Positions 55,821 to 63,527 of a stretch of 64,000 nucleotides of DNA are shown in pieces (within the stretch, counting starts at the first letter, position 1; each line of letters opens with the position of its first letter). A program made the position numbers and the translations under genes. Source of the stretch: Streptomyces sp. LBL. GTDB taxonomy: Bacteria; Actinomycetota; Actinomycetes; Streptomycetales; Streptomycetaceae. The notes below the pieces were generated by a model that saw only the letters and a program-made list of their open reading frames with translations, did not search any database and had not been told where the DNA came from. The stretch covers positions 62,001 through 126,000 of the forward strand of contig NZ_JARXYX010000024.1 of assembly GCF_029893585.1 (NCBI RefSeq), in the 5' to 3' direction.

Positions 55821-56726
55821 TTACCGCCGTTTCGGAACCGGGACCCGCAGCAGATCGTGCGCCACCGTCAGCTCCCCGTCGTACCCGGCGGACCGCGCCT
55901 GCCGTTCGAACTCGTCCGGCTCGGAGTAGCGCTGGCTGAAGTGGGTGAGCACGAGATGCCGCACGCCGGCGTCCCGGGCCACGCGGGCGGCCTGACCCGC
56001 CGTCAGGTGCCCGTGTTCCACGGCCAGTTCCTCGTCCTCGTCGAGGAACGTCGACTCGATGACGAGCAGGTCGCAGCCCTCGGCCAGCGCGTGCACGCCG
56101 TCGCACAGCCGGGTGTCCATGACGAACGCGAACCGCTGCCCGCGGCGCGTCTCGCTGACGTCGTCGAGGGAGACGCCGTTCAGTACGCCCTCCCGTTGGA
56201 GCCGTCCGACGTCCGGGCCCTTGATGCCGTGCGCGGCGAGCCGGTCGGGCAGCATACGGCGGCCGTCGGGCTCGGTCAGGCGGTATCCGTAGGACTCGAC
56301 GGAGTGGGAGAGCCTGCGGACTTCCAGGGTGTAGGCATCCGTTTCGGCGATCACCCCGTCCCCCGCGACCGGTGCCTCGGTGATCTCGACCGTCGCGCGG
56401 TAGGGGGTGGCCCACCGCAGCCTCTCGAAGAAGCGCTGCCCGGACTTCGGGTAGTGCGCGGTGACCTCGTGCGGAACCCGGTCGAGGTTGATGCGCTGGA
56501 TGACTCCGGCAAGGCCGAGCGAATGGTCCCCGTGGAAGTGCGTGACGCAGATCCGGTCGAGGTCGTGCGCGGCGACCCCGGCGCGCAGCATCTGCCGCTG
56601 CGTGCCCTCGCCGGGGTCGAAGAGGATTCCCTCGCCGTCCCAGCGCAGCAGATAGCCGTTGTGGTTGCGGTGCCGGGTCGGGACCTGGCTGGCGGTGCCG
56701 AGGACGACCAACTCACGTACGGACAC
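55821..56726 (-). CDS. rnz: Ribonuclease Z
   Basis: This metallo-beta-lactamase-fold endonuclease removes tRNA 3' trailers. It has 301 residues. The zinc site is VTHFHGDHSLGLAG (HxHxDH). Other ligands include the Asp in FVMDTR and LVLTHFSQRY. The N-terminal GTASQVPTRHRNHNGYLL is typical of the short form. It is 20 bases upstream of add on the same strand. Confidence 0.95.
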   Translation of the reverse strand: MSVRELVVLGTASQVPTRHRNHNGYLLRWDGEGILFDPGEGTQRQMLRAGVAAHDLDRICVTHFHGDHSLGLAGVIQRINLDRVPHEVTAHYPKSGQRFFERLRWATPYRATVEITEAPVAGDGVIAETDAYTLEVRRLSHSVESYGYRLTEPDGRRMLPDRLAAHGIKGPDVGRLQREGVLNGVSLDDVSETRRGQRFAFVMDTRLCDGVHALAEGCDLLVIESTFLDEDEELAVEHGHLTAGQAARVARDAGVRHLVLTHFSQRYSEPDEFERQARSAGYDGELTVAHDLLRVPVPKRR

Positions 56727-56743
56727 GATGGGTCACCCGGGGG

Positions 56744-57097
56744 TCATCCGGGCGGCCACTGCAGGCCGCGGCCGCCGAGGACGTGCGCGTGGGCGTGCCA
56801 CACGGTCTGGCCGGCGCCGCTGCCGGTGTTGAAGACGATGCGGTAGCTGTCCAGCTGCTCCTGGTCGGCGATGGCCTGGGTCTCGCGCAGGACGTCCGCG
56901 GCGAGTTCCGGGGCGGCGGCGGCGAGCGCCGCGGCGTCCACGTGGTGGGCCTTCGGGATCACCAGGATGTGGGTGGGCGCCTGGGGGTTGATGTCCCGGA
57001 ACGCGACGGTCGTGTCGGTCTCACGGACGATCGTCGCCGGGATCTGCCCCGCGACGATCTTGCAGAACAGACAGTCGTCCTGCGGTTCCCCTGCCAT
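56744..57097 (-). CDS. Histidine-triad (HIT) nucleotide-binding protein
   Basis: This has 117 residues. The HIT motif is QTVWHAHAHVLGG. N-terminal CLFCKIVAGQIPA and the following DINPQAPTHILVIPKAH match the HinT branch, which hydrolyses adenosine phosphoramidates. A zinc-like CxxC is present (CLFC). Start ATG 57097 follows GGAGGG. It is 17 bases from rnz, same strand. Confidence 0.95.
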   Translation of the reverse strand: MAGEPQDDCLFCKIVAGQIPATIVRETDTTVAFRDINPQAPTHILVIPKAHHVDAAALAAAAPELAADVLRETQAIADQEQLDSYRIVFNTGSGAGQTVWHAHAHVLGGRGLQWPPG

Positions 57098-57255
57098 GGT
57101 CCCTCCGGGGGGTGAGCGGGTTGATCGGGTCGAGCGGGTTGATCGCGTGGGGGGGCATCGTATCGTCGCCGGGTGCGGGTGCTCTGTGGCCGGGGCGCGC
57201 GCCCACGCGACGGAGCCGCACATGACGCGGCCCGCGCACCCAGCTTGTTCTTCAT

Positions 57256-57400
57256 CTACCAGGATCTTCCAGGCTTGCCGATGGCTCTGAGGTTTTCGGG
57301 GCGTTTACCGGTCTTGCCGACGTCGTAGCAAGGTTCCCGTGTTTGTTCTTGGCGCCGGGTGGTCGTCCGGGTCCGGCTCCTCGGGGTTGGGGAACACGGG
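57256..57400 (-). pseudogene. C-terminal transposase remnant (basic tail)
   Basis: On the minus strand one frame reads GPGRPPGAKNKHG. After a one-base shift near 57340 it continues PCYDVGKTGKRPENLRAIGK and a stop at 57256. This GRPxGxKNK/YDVGK basic tail is common at the C-terminus of several IS transposases. IS family not assigned. It is disabled by the frameshift. Confidence 0.45.
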
Positions 57401-57425
57401 CCGGGCAGGCGAGAGACTGTCACAC

Positions 57426-57637
57426 TGGATCGCCCAAGTCCGCGCACCCGATCTGCCCCATCTGCACCCTGAGCCCGAGGCCTGGACCAAGACCGGGACA
57501 CAGTGATCGCCGCGCTCACACTTCCGTACAGCAACGGCCCCACCGAGGGCATCAACACCAAACCCAAGCCGATCGCGCGCCAGATACACGGACGAGCCGG
57601 CTTCACCCTGCTTCGGCACCGCATCCTCCTCGGATAG
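57426..57637 (+). pseudogene. C-terminal remnant of an ISL3-family transposase
   Basis: One frame reads WIAQVRAPDLPHLH. After an indel near 57470 another gives ARGLDQDRDTVIAALTLPYS, then NGPTEGINTKPKPIARQIHG and FTLLRHRILLG with a stop at 57635. TEGxNTKxKxIxRQ and the LLRHRxLL end are hallmarks of ISL3 transposases. Only the end is present. A GGTCACCACC...GGGACAGGGCC stretch just after it (57649-57675) may be an old element terminus. Confidence 0.6.
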
Positions 57638-57708
57638 CAGCTCACTCGGTCACCACCGAAAGTGGGACAGGGCCGTTGAGCAGACGCTCCCACCGAGGCC
57701 GATGGAGG

Positions 57709-57755
57709 CGAAAGGGCCGCCCCACCAGTGGATTTCCGGTAGGGCTGCCCTTTCG
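57709..57755 (-). terminator. Hairpin after immunity-like gene 1
   Basis: CGAAAGGGCCGCCC pairs with GGGCTGCCCTTTCG (14 bp, one mismatch) around a 19-base loop. It begins right after the stop of the immunity-like gene. Confidence 0.65.
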
Positions 57756-57756
57756 T

Positions 57757-58146
57757 CTACTTCCAGATGTGCGCGTACATCGCTTCGTACCGCGTGTACA
57801 TCAAACCCAGTTCTCGCGGCTGGTTCCGTACATCCAGGAACTCCAGGATGAGCGAGCAAAGGTGGTGCACGACCTGCCGGTGCTGCTCCGGAGTCAGGTG
57901 GCCCGGGTCCTTCCACCCCCGGAGGCCCAGGTCGGGGAACAGGTCCAGGAGGACAAGCTTATGCCAGTAGAAGCTGCTGCACTCGCCCCTGCGGACGACC
58001 AGCCACTCCGTGAAGCCGCGCAGCAGCCCGCCCGACCTGCCGAGGTCGATGCCCGTGAGGAGCATGGCGGTCGGGTAGTAGGTGCCGTTCAGGCCGTACC
58101 CTTCCGGACTGTCGCGGATCGCCTCGACGATCATTTTGTCGTTCAC
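57757..58146 (-). CDS. Immunity-like protein of toxin cassette 1
   Basis: This 129-residue protein has no known domain that I recognise. It is a clear paralogue of the protein at 58661-59062: both start VND(K/R), share YGLNG(T/S)Y, and then SGGLLRGFTEWL(V/I)VR(R/K)GE. The start is GTG 58146, seven bases after the stop of the orphan toxin domain upstream, with GGGGA before it. Position directly after a toxin C-terminus and duplication together with it point to an immunity protein that binds the toxin. It contains many aromatic and acidic residues and no membrane segment. Confidence 0.65.
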   Translation of the reverse strand: MNDKMIVEAIRDSPEGYGLNGTYYPTAMLLTGIDLGRSGGLLRGFTEWLVVRRGECSSFYWHKLVLLDLFPDLGLRGWKDPGHLTPEQHRQVVHHLCSLILEFLDVRNQPRELGLMYTRYEAMYAHIWK

Positions 58147-58153
58147 TCGTCCC

Positions 58154-58384
58154 CTAGAACCCGAAGTCGATTTTGTTGTGCCTGGTCCACTGGGCCTTGT
58201 ACTCGGCGATGGTGTCGCCGGCCCGTCCGGTCCAGGCGTCGTAAACCCGACCGTTGTAGACCACCACCACGTGGAAGAACCAACCCGCGTCCACTCCCCG
58301 ATATTTCGGAAGGATCATCTCGTCTACCGGCTTGATGGTGATGATCTCGCCGCCGCCGAGGCTCTTCCTGATCTTCTCGGCGCA
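58154..58384 (-). pseudogene. Orphan polymorphic-toxin C-terminal domain 1 (papain-like)
   Basis: The last 76 codons of an open frame read CAEKIRKSLGGGE at the start and VYDAWTGRAGDTIAEYK and NKIDFGF at the end. It aligns along its length with the toxin fragment at 59071: Cys near the beginning, a His in GWFFHVVVV, and an Asp in RVYDA, the order of a papain-like Cys-His-Asp triad. The frame stays open upstream to 58573, but that part is hairpin-rich and not coding-like, so the N-terminal delivery part is missing. No start codon with an RBS is seen. Called as an orphan cassette whose toxicity is inferred, not shown. Confidence 0.55.
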
Positions 58385-58597
58385 TAGTCGATCCGGATGC
58401 CGGCGGCACGCCTTCGGTGTGGGCTGGGGCGGGTGGCTGCCGGGGGCCTTCGGCCGGCCCCCGGACCCCCGCTTCCCCCGGCACCGCCCTGCGCGGTCAG
58501 CGCTTCGTGGAGCGGGTGCGTGCGCGCCGGACGACACCGGGGCCGTGGCAGTCCCGGCCTGGGCAAGTTTCACAAATCCGACCGGGAATGAGGCTCG

Positions 58598-58642
58598 GCG
58601 AAGCGGCCCCCGGCAAACAGAGTTTGCCGGGGGCCGCTTCGC
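58598..58642 (-). terminator. 21-bp perfect inverted repeat after immunity-like gene 2
   Basis: GCGAAGCGGCCCCCGGCAAAC (58598-58618) and its exact complement (58622-58642) are separated by AGA. It starts 19 bases after the immunity-like gene stop. It is the strongest hairpin in the window and isolates cassette 2 from cassette 1. Confidence 0.85.
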
Positions 58643-58660
58643 ATCGGGGGTGCTCCGATT

Positions 58661-59062
58661 TTATTCTTTTCCGGAGTCGTTAGCCCTGGCCTGGAGGGAG
58701 TGATACTGCGAATACATGTGAGCCAGCGCCATCGTGTCATCCCGTACTGCCAGAAACTCAAGCAGGAGAGAGAGGAGCAGGTCTACAGCTTTCAGTTCTT
58801 GCTGTGCATTCAATTTCTCCAGTTTGTTCAGGCCCCACGACTCGACATCGGGGAATGCCTCGTCAAGGACGAGGGCCTGCCAACCGAAGCTGGAGCGTTC
58901 ACCCTTGCGTACGATCAGCCACTCGGTGAAACCGCGTAGAAGCCCACCCGAGCGGGCCTCATCAAATCCGATGAGGAACATGAACGTACTCCTATACGAG
59001 CCGTTAAGGCCGTAGAGCCCTGGCCTGGATCTAACCCCTTCAAAGAACTTTCTGTCATTCAC
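58661..59062 (-). CDS. Immunity-like protein of toxin cassette 2
   Basis: This has 133 residues from GTG 59062, eight bases after the toxin-domain stop, with GAGG before it. It is a paralogue of the protein at 57757-58146: GLYGLNGSYRSTFMFLIGFD and SGGLLRGFTEWLIVRKGE. The C-terminal half is helical and Leu-rich (LKAVDLLLSLLLEFLAVRD). Tight coupling to the toxin fragment and paralogy suggest an immunity role. No homologue with known function is known to me. Confidence 0.65.
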   Translation of the reverse strand: MNDRKFFEGVRSRPGLYGLNGSYRSTFMFLIGFDEARSGGLLRGFTEWLIVRKGERSSFGWQALVLDEAFPDVESWGLNKLEKLNAQQELKAVDLLLSLLLEFLAVRDDTMALAHMYSQYHSLQARANDSGKE

Positions 59063-59070
59063 AGGTGTCC

Positions 59071-59400
59071 TCAAAACCCGAAATCGATGATGTCGCCGTA
59101 CTCCCACCGACCCTTGTACTCTTCGATCAACTCCCCGCCCTTCGGAGTGAAGGCGTCATAAACCCGCCCATTGAGTACCACTACGGCATGGTAGTTGTTG
59201 CTCCAGTTGTAGGTCTCCTGATCGCGGTACTTGCCAAAGAATGCGCCAGGTGAGGGGATCCGGAAGATCTCACCATCGCCGAGGCTGTCACGGATCCGCT
59301 CAGCGCAGACCTGACAGTCGCCGGGGCCGTTTGTGATCATCGTCTTGTCCCGTGGCAGCCCCGGAACCTTGTGCTCCCCACACGGCACCCCGCTCGAGGC
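59071..59400 (-). pseudogene. Orphan polymorphic-toxin C-terminal domain 2, 5' end lost
   Basis: The frame ends CQVCAERIRDSLGDGE at about 59317-59270, then NWSNNYHAVVVLNGRVYDAF and GDIIDFGF at the stop (59071). It aligns with toxin domain 1. A Cys (CQVC), a His in NNYHAVVV and an Asp in RVYDA again fit a papain-like triad. Upstream residues (SSGVPCGEHKVPGLPRDKTM) probably still belong to the toxin. Before that the DNA belongs to the TnpB remnant on the opposite strand, so the N-terminal part was removed. Exact junction not fixed. Confidence 0.55.
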
Positions 59401-59410
59401 GGCCACCGCG

Positions 59411-59827
59411 TTCGTGGTGAAGCCGACCCGGATCGCCGTGGAAAACCAGTCGGTGGCGGGACTGGCCCGCACCAGGCTGGCCAAGAGTGTGCACGACGCC
59501 GGATGGTCCTCGTTCATCAGCATGCTGGAGTACAAAGCACAACGGTACGGCCGCACCCTGGTCAAGATCGGCCGGTTCGAGCCGACCTCCCAGACCTGTT
59601 CCGCCTGTGGCGTCAAGGACGGACCCAAACCCCTCAACGTCCGGGAATGGACCTGTACCGCCTGCGGCACCGTCCACGACCGGGGCCACAATGCCGCGAT
59701 CAACGTGAAAACGGCCGCCGGACTGGCGGTATCGGCCTGCGGAGCGCCGGTAAGACCAGGAGCAATCCCGGCACAGCGCGAAGAAACAGGAAGCCACGGA
59801 TTCCCGACCGAAGCCCGTGCCGCGTAG
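59411..59827 (+). pseudogene. tnpB: TnpB (IS200/IS605) C-terminal fragment
   Basis: This is the C-terminal third of TnpB, the RNA-guided nuclease of IS200/IS605 elements. It begins inside the RuvC-II region (RIAVENQSVAGLARTRLAKS), then SVHDAGWSSFISMLEYKAQR, the zinc finger CSACGVKDGPKPLNVREWTC and CTACG, and RuvC-III as HDRGHNAAIN. The usual HDRDxNAA has its second Asp replaced by Gly here, and the N-terminal two-thirds are missing. Not active. The end of the protein (CGAPVRPGAIPAQREETGSH) is conserved-looking. Confidence 0.8.
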
Positions 59828-59888
59828 CGGCACAGCAACAAGTCGAGAAGGCCAGAATCCTCGGGCATCAGCCCGAGGTGCAATTCAA
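59828..59888 (+). mobile_element. IS200/IS605 right end with omega-RNA-like hairpin
   Basis: After the tnpB stop, CCTCGGGC (59859-59866) and GCCCGAGG (59871-59878) form an 8-bp hairpin with loop ATCA. Ten bases later the end is TTCAA at 59884-59888. Such hairpins followed by the element end form the 3' part of the omega RNA, and the next bases would be the guide. The flank at 59889 is the symporter coding sequence, so the element boundary is sharp. Confidence 0.7.
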
Positions 59889-60806
59889 TGGACGACGAAC
59901 TTCGCCGAGGTCCAGCGGGCCCTGTCCGCGAAGAACCTCAGCGCCGCCCAGCGCACCCCGCTGATCGCGGCCTTCCCGAAGATCTTCATCGTCTTCCTCG
60001 TCATGATCCCGGGCCTGGTCGCGGCGGTCCTGGTCCCGAAGATCGGCACCGCGGGCTCCGACCTCCAGTACAACGACGCCATCCCCTACCTCATGGAACA
60101 GCTCCTGCCCAACGGCATCCTCGGCATCGCGGTCACCGGCCTCCTCGCCGCGTTCATGGCGGGCATGGCGGCGAACGTGTCGTCCTTCAACACGGTGTTC
60201 ACCAACGACATCTGGGGCCGGTACGTGGTCAAGGGCCGCGAGGACGCCTACTACGTCCGCTTCGGCCGCCTGATCACGGTGATCGGCGTCACCGCCTCGG
60301 TGGGCACGGCGTTCCTCGCCGCGTCCTTCTCGAACATCATGAGCTACCTCCAGACGCTGTTCTCCTTCTTCAACGTGCCGATGTTCGTCGTCTTCATCGT
60401 CGGCATGTTCTGGAAGCGCGCGTCCGCGAAGTCCGGCTTCTGGGGCCTGCTCGCCGGCACCGTCACGACGATGGTGAACTACTTCTGGATCTACAAGCAG
60501 GGCATCATCGACATCCCCTCCGACCAGGGCGCCAACTTCGTCTCCGCCATAGCCGGCTTCGTGGCGGGCGCGGTGGTGATGGTCGTCGTGTCCCTCTTCA
60601 CGGCCCCCAAGCCGGCCGAGGAACTCCAGGGCCTGGTCTACGGCACCCGCTCCCCGTCCCGGCTCCGCCCGACCGAGGGGACGCCCTCCCCCGGCATGGA
60701 CGAAGCGCCCGCCGCCGGCGACGACGCCTGGTACCGCAAGCCCGCCCTGCTGGGCTGGGGCGCGGTGATCCTCGCGGCCGCCTGCTACATCCCGTTCTCG
60801 ATCTGA
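59889..60806 (+). pseudogene. Sodium:solute symporter, N-terminal half missing
   Basis: This is the C-terminal 305 residues of an SSS-family (SGLT-like) transporter. It begins WTTNFAEVQRALSAKNLSAA, an internal family motif, directly after the IS end. Membrane segments are visible, such as FIVFLVMIPGLVAAVLV and VMVVVSLFTAP, as is the conserved LLAAFMAGMAANVSSFNTVF. Full-length relatives have about 250 more N-terminal residues, so the protein lost several membrane segments and is probably non-functional. The small membrane protein gene downstream is intact. Confidence 0.85.
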
Positions 60807-60828
60807 CCGCGGGAGGAAAGGAACCACC

Positions 60829-61161
60829 ATGTCCGAGCACCCCACCGAAGACCGCGGTTACTCCGAGAAGGACGTCCAGCGCGAGGTCCTGGAACTCCAG
60901 ACCCAGTCCGCGACAGCCGCCCGCCTCTTCGACATCCGCCGCATCATCGGCGGCCTGTTCGTCGTCTACGGCGTCATCGTCACGATCGCGGGCCTCACCG
61001 CCTCCGACGCCGACCTCGACAAGGCAGTGGACGTCAACATCAACCTGTGGACGGGCCTGGCGATGCTGGCCCTCGGCGTCTTCTTCCTGGTCTGGCTGAA
61101 GCTGAGGCCGGTGGCTCCGCCGCCGCCGGATGCCGTTCCGGCGGACGACGCGAAGAACTGA
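60829..61161 (+). CDS. Small membrane protein next to symporter
   Basis: This has 110 residues. A charged N-terminus is followed by two membrane segments (IRRIIGGLFVVYGVIVTIAGL and LWTGLAMLALGVFFLVWLKL) and a Pro-rich tail. Proteins of this type follow SSS symporters in Streptomyces and may be accessory subunits. AGGAAAGGAA stands before ATG 60829. Confidence 0.75.
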   Translation: MSEHPTEDRGYSEKDVQREVLELQTQSATAARLFDIRRIIGGLFVVYGVIVTIAGLTASDADLDKAVDVNINLWTGLAMLALGVFFLVWLKLRPVAPPPPDAVPADDAKN

Positions 61162-61257
61162 GGACCGGGGGGCGGGCGGCAGGCGGCGGTACGTCGTACC
61201 AGTGCCGCCCGCGCCCACCCTCACCGCTCGGTGTCCATGCAACGGCGACGGCGACGG

Positions 61258-62091
61258 TCACCGGACTGCATCCCCCGGAGCGTCAGCGAGGACCTCCGCC
61301 CAGACCGTCAGACCGCTTCCGCTCGGCTGGGCCCCCCAGCGGGCGGCGAGCACGTCAGTGATCAGCAGGCCGCGGCCGTGCTCGCTCTCCGGCCCCGGCG
61401 GACAGGGCGTTCCGGGGCGATCGGCGTACGGCCGCCGCCCGGCGCCCTCGTCGGTCACACCGATGACGATCCTGTCGGCGGTGAGGGCACACGTGACCGT
61501 GATGGTGCGGCTGTCACTGTGCTCCAGGGCATTCGCGACCAACTCCCCGCTGATCGACTCCAGGTCGTCGACCGAGCTCCTGGACAGCCCCCACGACCGG
61601 GCCGTGTCACGCACGTGACGCCGCGCGGCGCGCGCGGAGGAGAGGTCACGGCCCGGGAGGGCGAGCAGGCTGTGGGCCCGGAGCCCGGCTGGGCGACACC
61701 CCCATACGTGGCGGAGGACATCCATTGCCGGCAGCGGCCCGTCCGTGGCTCCACCCGTGGTTTCGCCCACGACTCCGCCCGCGGTTCCGCCCTCCGGAGC
61801 CCGCTGCCAACCCCCGAGGCGTGAGCCTCGTGACGTGGCGATGCGCAGCGTGTCGGAGAGAGCGTCCGCCAACTGGTCCGCCAGCAATCCCAGTTCCCTG
61901 TCACCCAGCCCTCCTGCCGCAAGCAGGTCCCGAGTCCGCCCGAGGAGCCGGTGGGCGAGGCCGAGTTGCACGCTCTCGATCCGGTCGGCGAGCCGGGAGG
62001 CAGAGCCATCACCACCGGTGAGCAGAAGACAGGGCTGACCGTGCGCGCCGGTCCAGGGCAGAAGTCGTACGCGGTCCGCCTGCTCACTCAT
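61258..62091 (-). CDS. HATPase_c regulatory protein (AbaA/RsbW-like)
   Basis: This has 277 residues. The C-terminal third is an ATPase of the anti-sigma kinase type: N-box ELVANALEHSDS, G1 VTDEGAG and G2 GRGLLITDV. The N-terminal two-thirds are helical, without a known domain. In S. coelicolor similar genes (abaA locus, anti-sigma-like kinases) sit beside XRE/DUF397 pairs and influence antibiotic production. ATG 62091 overlaps the stop of the gene before it (ATGA) and GGGGGG lies upstream. Confidence 0.8.
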   Translation of the reverse strand: MSEQADRVRLLPWTGAHGQPCLLLTGGDGSASRLADRIESVQLGLAHRLLGRTRDLLAAGGLGDRELGLLADQLADALSDTLRIATSRGSRLGGWQRAPEGGTAGGVVGETTGGATDGPLPAMDVLRHVWGCRPAGLRAHSLLALPGRDLSSARAARRHVRDTARSWGLSRSSVDDLESISGELVANALEHSDSRTITVTCALTADRIVIGVTDEGAGRRPYADRPGTPCPPGPESEHGRGLLITDVLAARWGAQPSGSGLTVWAEVLADAPGDAVR

Positions 62092-62418
62092 GACGCCCCC
62101 CCCAGGCACTCCTGGATGTCACGGCTGTCGAGATCGACGCCGTACGGGGCGAGCCCCAGGGTGTCGCGCCTCAACCGCGGGAGGCGGGCTTTCTCCTCGC
62201 GCTCGTACGCGGTCAGGTTGGGGCGGACGAGGGGGGGTGGCGGAGCCATCGATGGGCTCGTACCAGGCGCGGGCGGTGAGAGCGGGGGTGGAACGAGGCA
62301 CAGTCGGTCGAGTGATCGGAGGATCGACCGGCGAGGGCATCCGCTCGTCGCGGTCACTACCGGACGATGTGGAGAACAGCCGCATCCAGTCGGTGAGTTG
62401 TCTGATCAGTCGACGCAT
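62088..62418 (-). pseudogene. Small module protein, frameshifted in a poly-C tract
   Basis: Start ATG 62418 (MRRLIRQLTDWMRLF) has AAGGAG six bases upstream. The frame reads to GSATPP, then fails. Removing one C from the seven-C run (62231-62237 on this strand) restores PLVRPNLTAYEREE and the end RRDTLGLAPYGVDLDSRDI, which is the familiar C-terminus of such module proteins. The 331-nt span is one base longer than a whole number of codons. So the intact gene would have about 109 residues. It may be a sequencing error, a recent mutation, or phase variation. Confidence 0.7.
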
Positions 62419-62663
62419 TTGGGCTCCTTCGGCGGTCAAGCATGCGAGGGGAGTGCGCACCAGGCAGCCCATCCGGTGAGCCACGGCGTCCCTCCCGTTG
62501 CGTGGAGTGTGACACTGATCGTCTCGCCATGAGAATCTCACGGCGAACATCTCCTAGAATCCCCCCGTGTGGGTGACACATCTCCGCATTGACATGTGTG
62601 AGCGTTGTCGCCGACCCGCTCAGGGCAACTGGACGACTACGTAAGCTCATGGAAAGGACAGCC

Positions 62664-63527
62664 GTGGGGCCAACCACCAGACGCCGCCAACTCGGGGCCG
62701 AACTGAAGCGGTTGAGGGACCTGAAAGGGCTCAACCTCGAAGTGGCCGGCGAAGCCGCTGGGGTGTCCCGGGCGACCGTGAACCGCTATGAGTCCAATCG
62801 GGGACCCGTGAAGTGGCTGGTGGTGGATGCGCTGTGCCGCGCATACGGCACCACCGACGAGGAACGCGCCGCGCTCGTGTCACTGGCCAAGAACGCCAAG
62901 GTGCAGGGGTGGTGGCAGAGTTACCACGACGCGATCCCCGGCTGGATCACTCCGCTGCTCACGCTTGAGGACGAGGCAGTCGAAGAGTGCCACTGGGCCA
63001 ACACCTACGTACCTGGATTGCTGCAGACCCGCGCATACGCGACTGCTGTGATCCAGGCGGCCGAGGTACGCGCCGCGCCGGAGTTGATCGAGCGGATGGT
63101 GGACGTTCGGATGAAACGGCAGGAAGTCCTCAAGAGGCAGCCGCCGCCCCACCTGTGGGCCATCCTGGACGAAGCCGTCGTCCGGCGCCGCGTCGGCTCA
63201 CCCGAGGTCATGGCCGAGCAGCTGGAGCACCTGGCCACAGCCTCCGGCATGCCACACATCACGGTGCAGATCCTCCCTTTCAGCAGCGGAGCACATGCGG
63301 CCGAAAGCACCAGCTTCATCAGTATCCGCGGCCCCGAGCCGTCGCTCGACGTGGTGCATCTCAGCAATCTCAGCGGGGCTCTGTACCTCGAGAAGTCAGG
63401 CGAGTTGGAGCGTCATAGGGTGGTCTTCGAGTATCTGCGGTCACAGGCGCTCAGCACCTCGGAGACGAGCAGCCTGCTCGCGGACCTCGTCAGAGAGTTC
63501 ACCGCCACAGCACGCAGGGAGCGATAA
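62664..63527 (+). CDS. XRE regulator with DUF5753 domain (second module)
   Basis: This has 287 residues. The helix-turn-helix (about residues 8-65) has LGAELKRLRDLKGLNLEVAG and ATVNRYESNRGPV. The DUF5753 domain (about 90-275) shows the landmarks ANTYVPGLLQTRAYATAVI and HITVQILPFSSGAHAA. GTG 62664 follows GAAAGGA by six bases; ATG 62649 is possible. The stop shares a base with the DUF397 start. Same family as the gene at 15144. Confidence 0.92.
   Translation: MGPTTRRRQLGAELKRLRDLKGLNLEVAGEAAGVSRATVNRYESNRGPVKWLVVDALCRAYGTTDEERAALVSLAKNAKVQGWWQSYHDAIPGWITPLLTLEDEAVEECHWANTYVPGLLQTRAYATAVIQAAEVRAAPELIERMVDVRMKRQEVLKRQPPPHLWAILDEAVVRRRVGSPEVMAEQLEHLATASGMPHITVQILPFSSGAHAAESTSFISIRGPEPSLDVVHLSNLSGALYLEKSGELERHRVVFEYLRSQALSTSETSSLLADLVREFTATARRER

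Noticed and set aside
58385..58573. N-terminal extension of toxin domain 1
   Set aside because: The open frame continues to an ATG at 58573, but the DNA has strong hairpins (58441-58465) and all frames look similar. The domain alignment to its paralogue ends near 58384.
59071..59883. Single 270-residue protein spanning toxin 2 and the TnpB region
   Set aside because: The upstream two-thirds is antisense to the clear TnpB fragment and right end, so only the last third is toxin.
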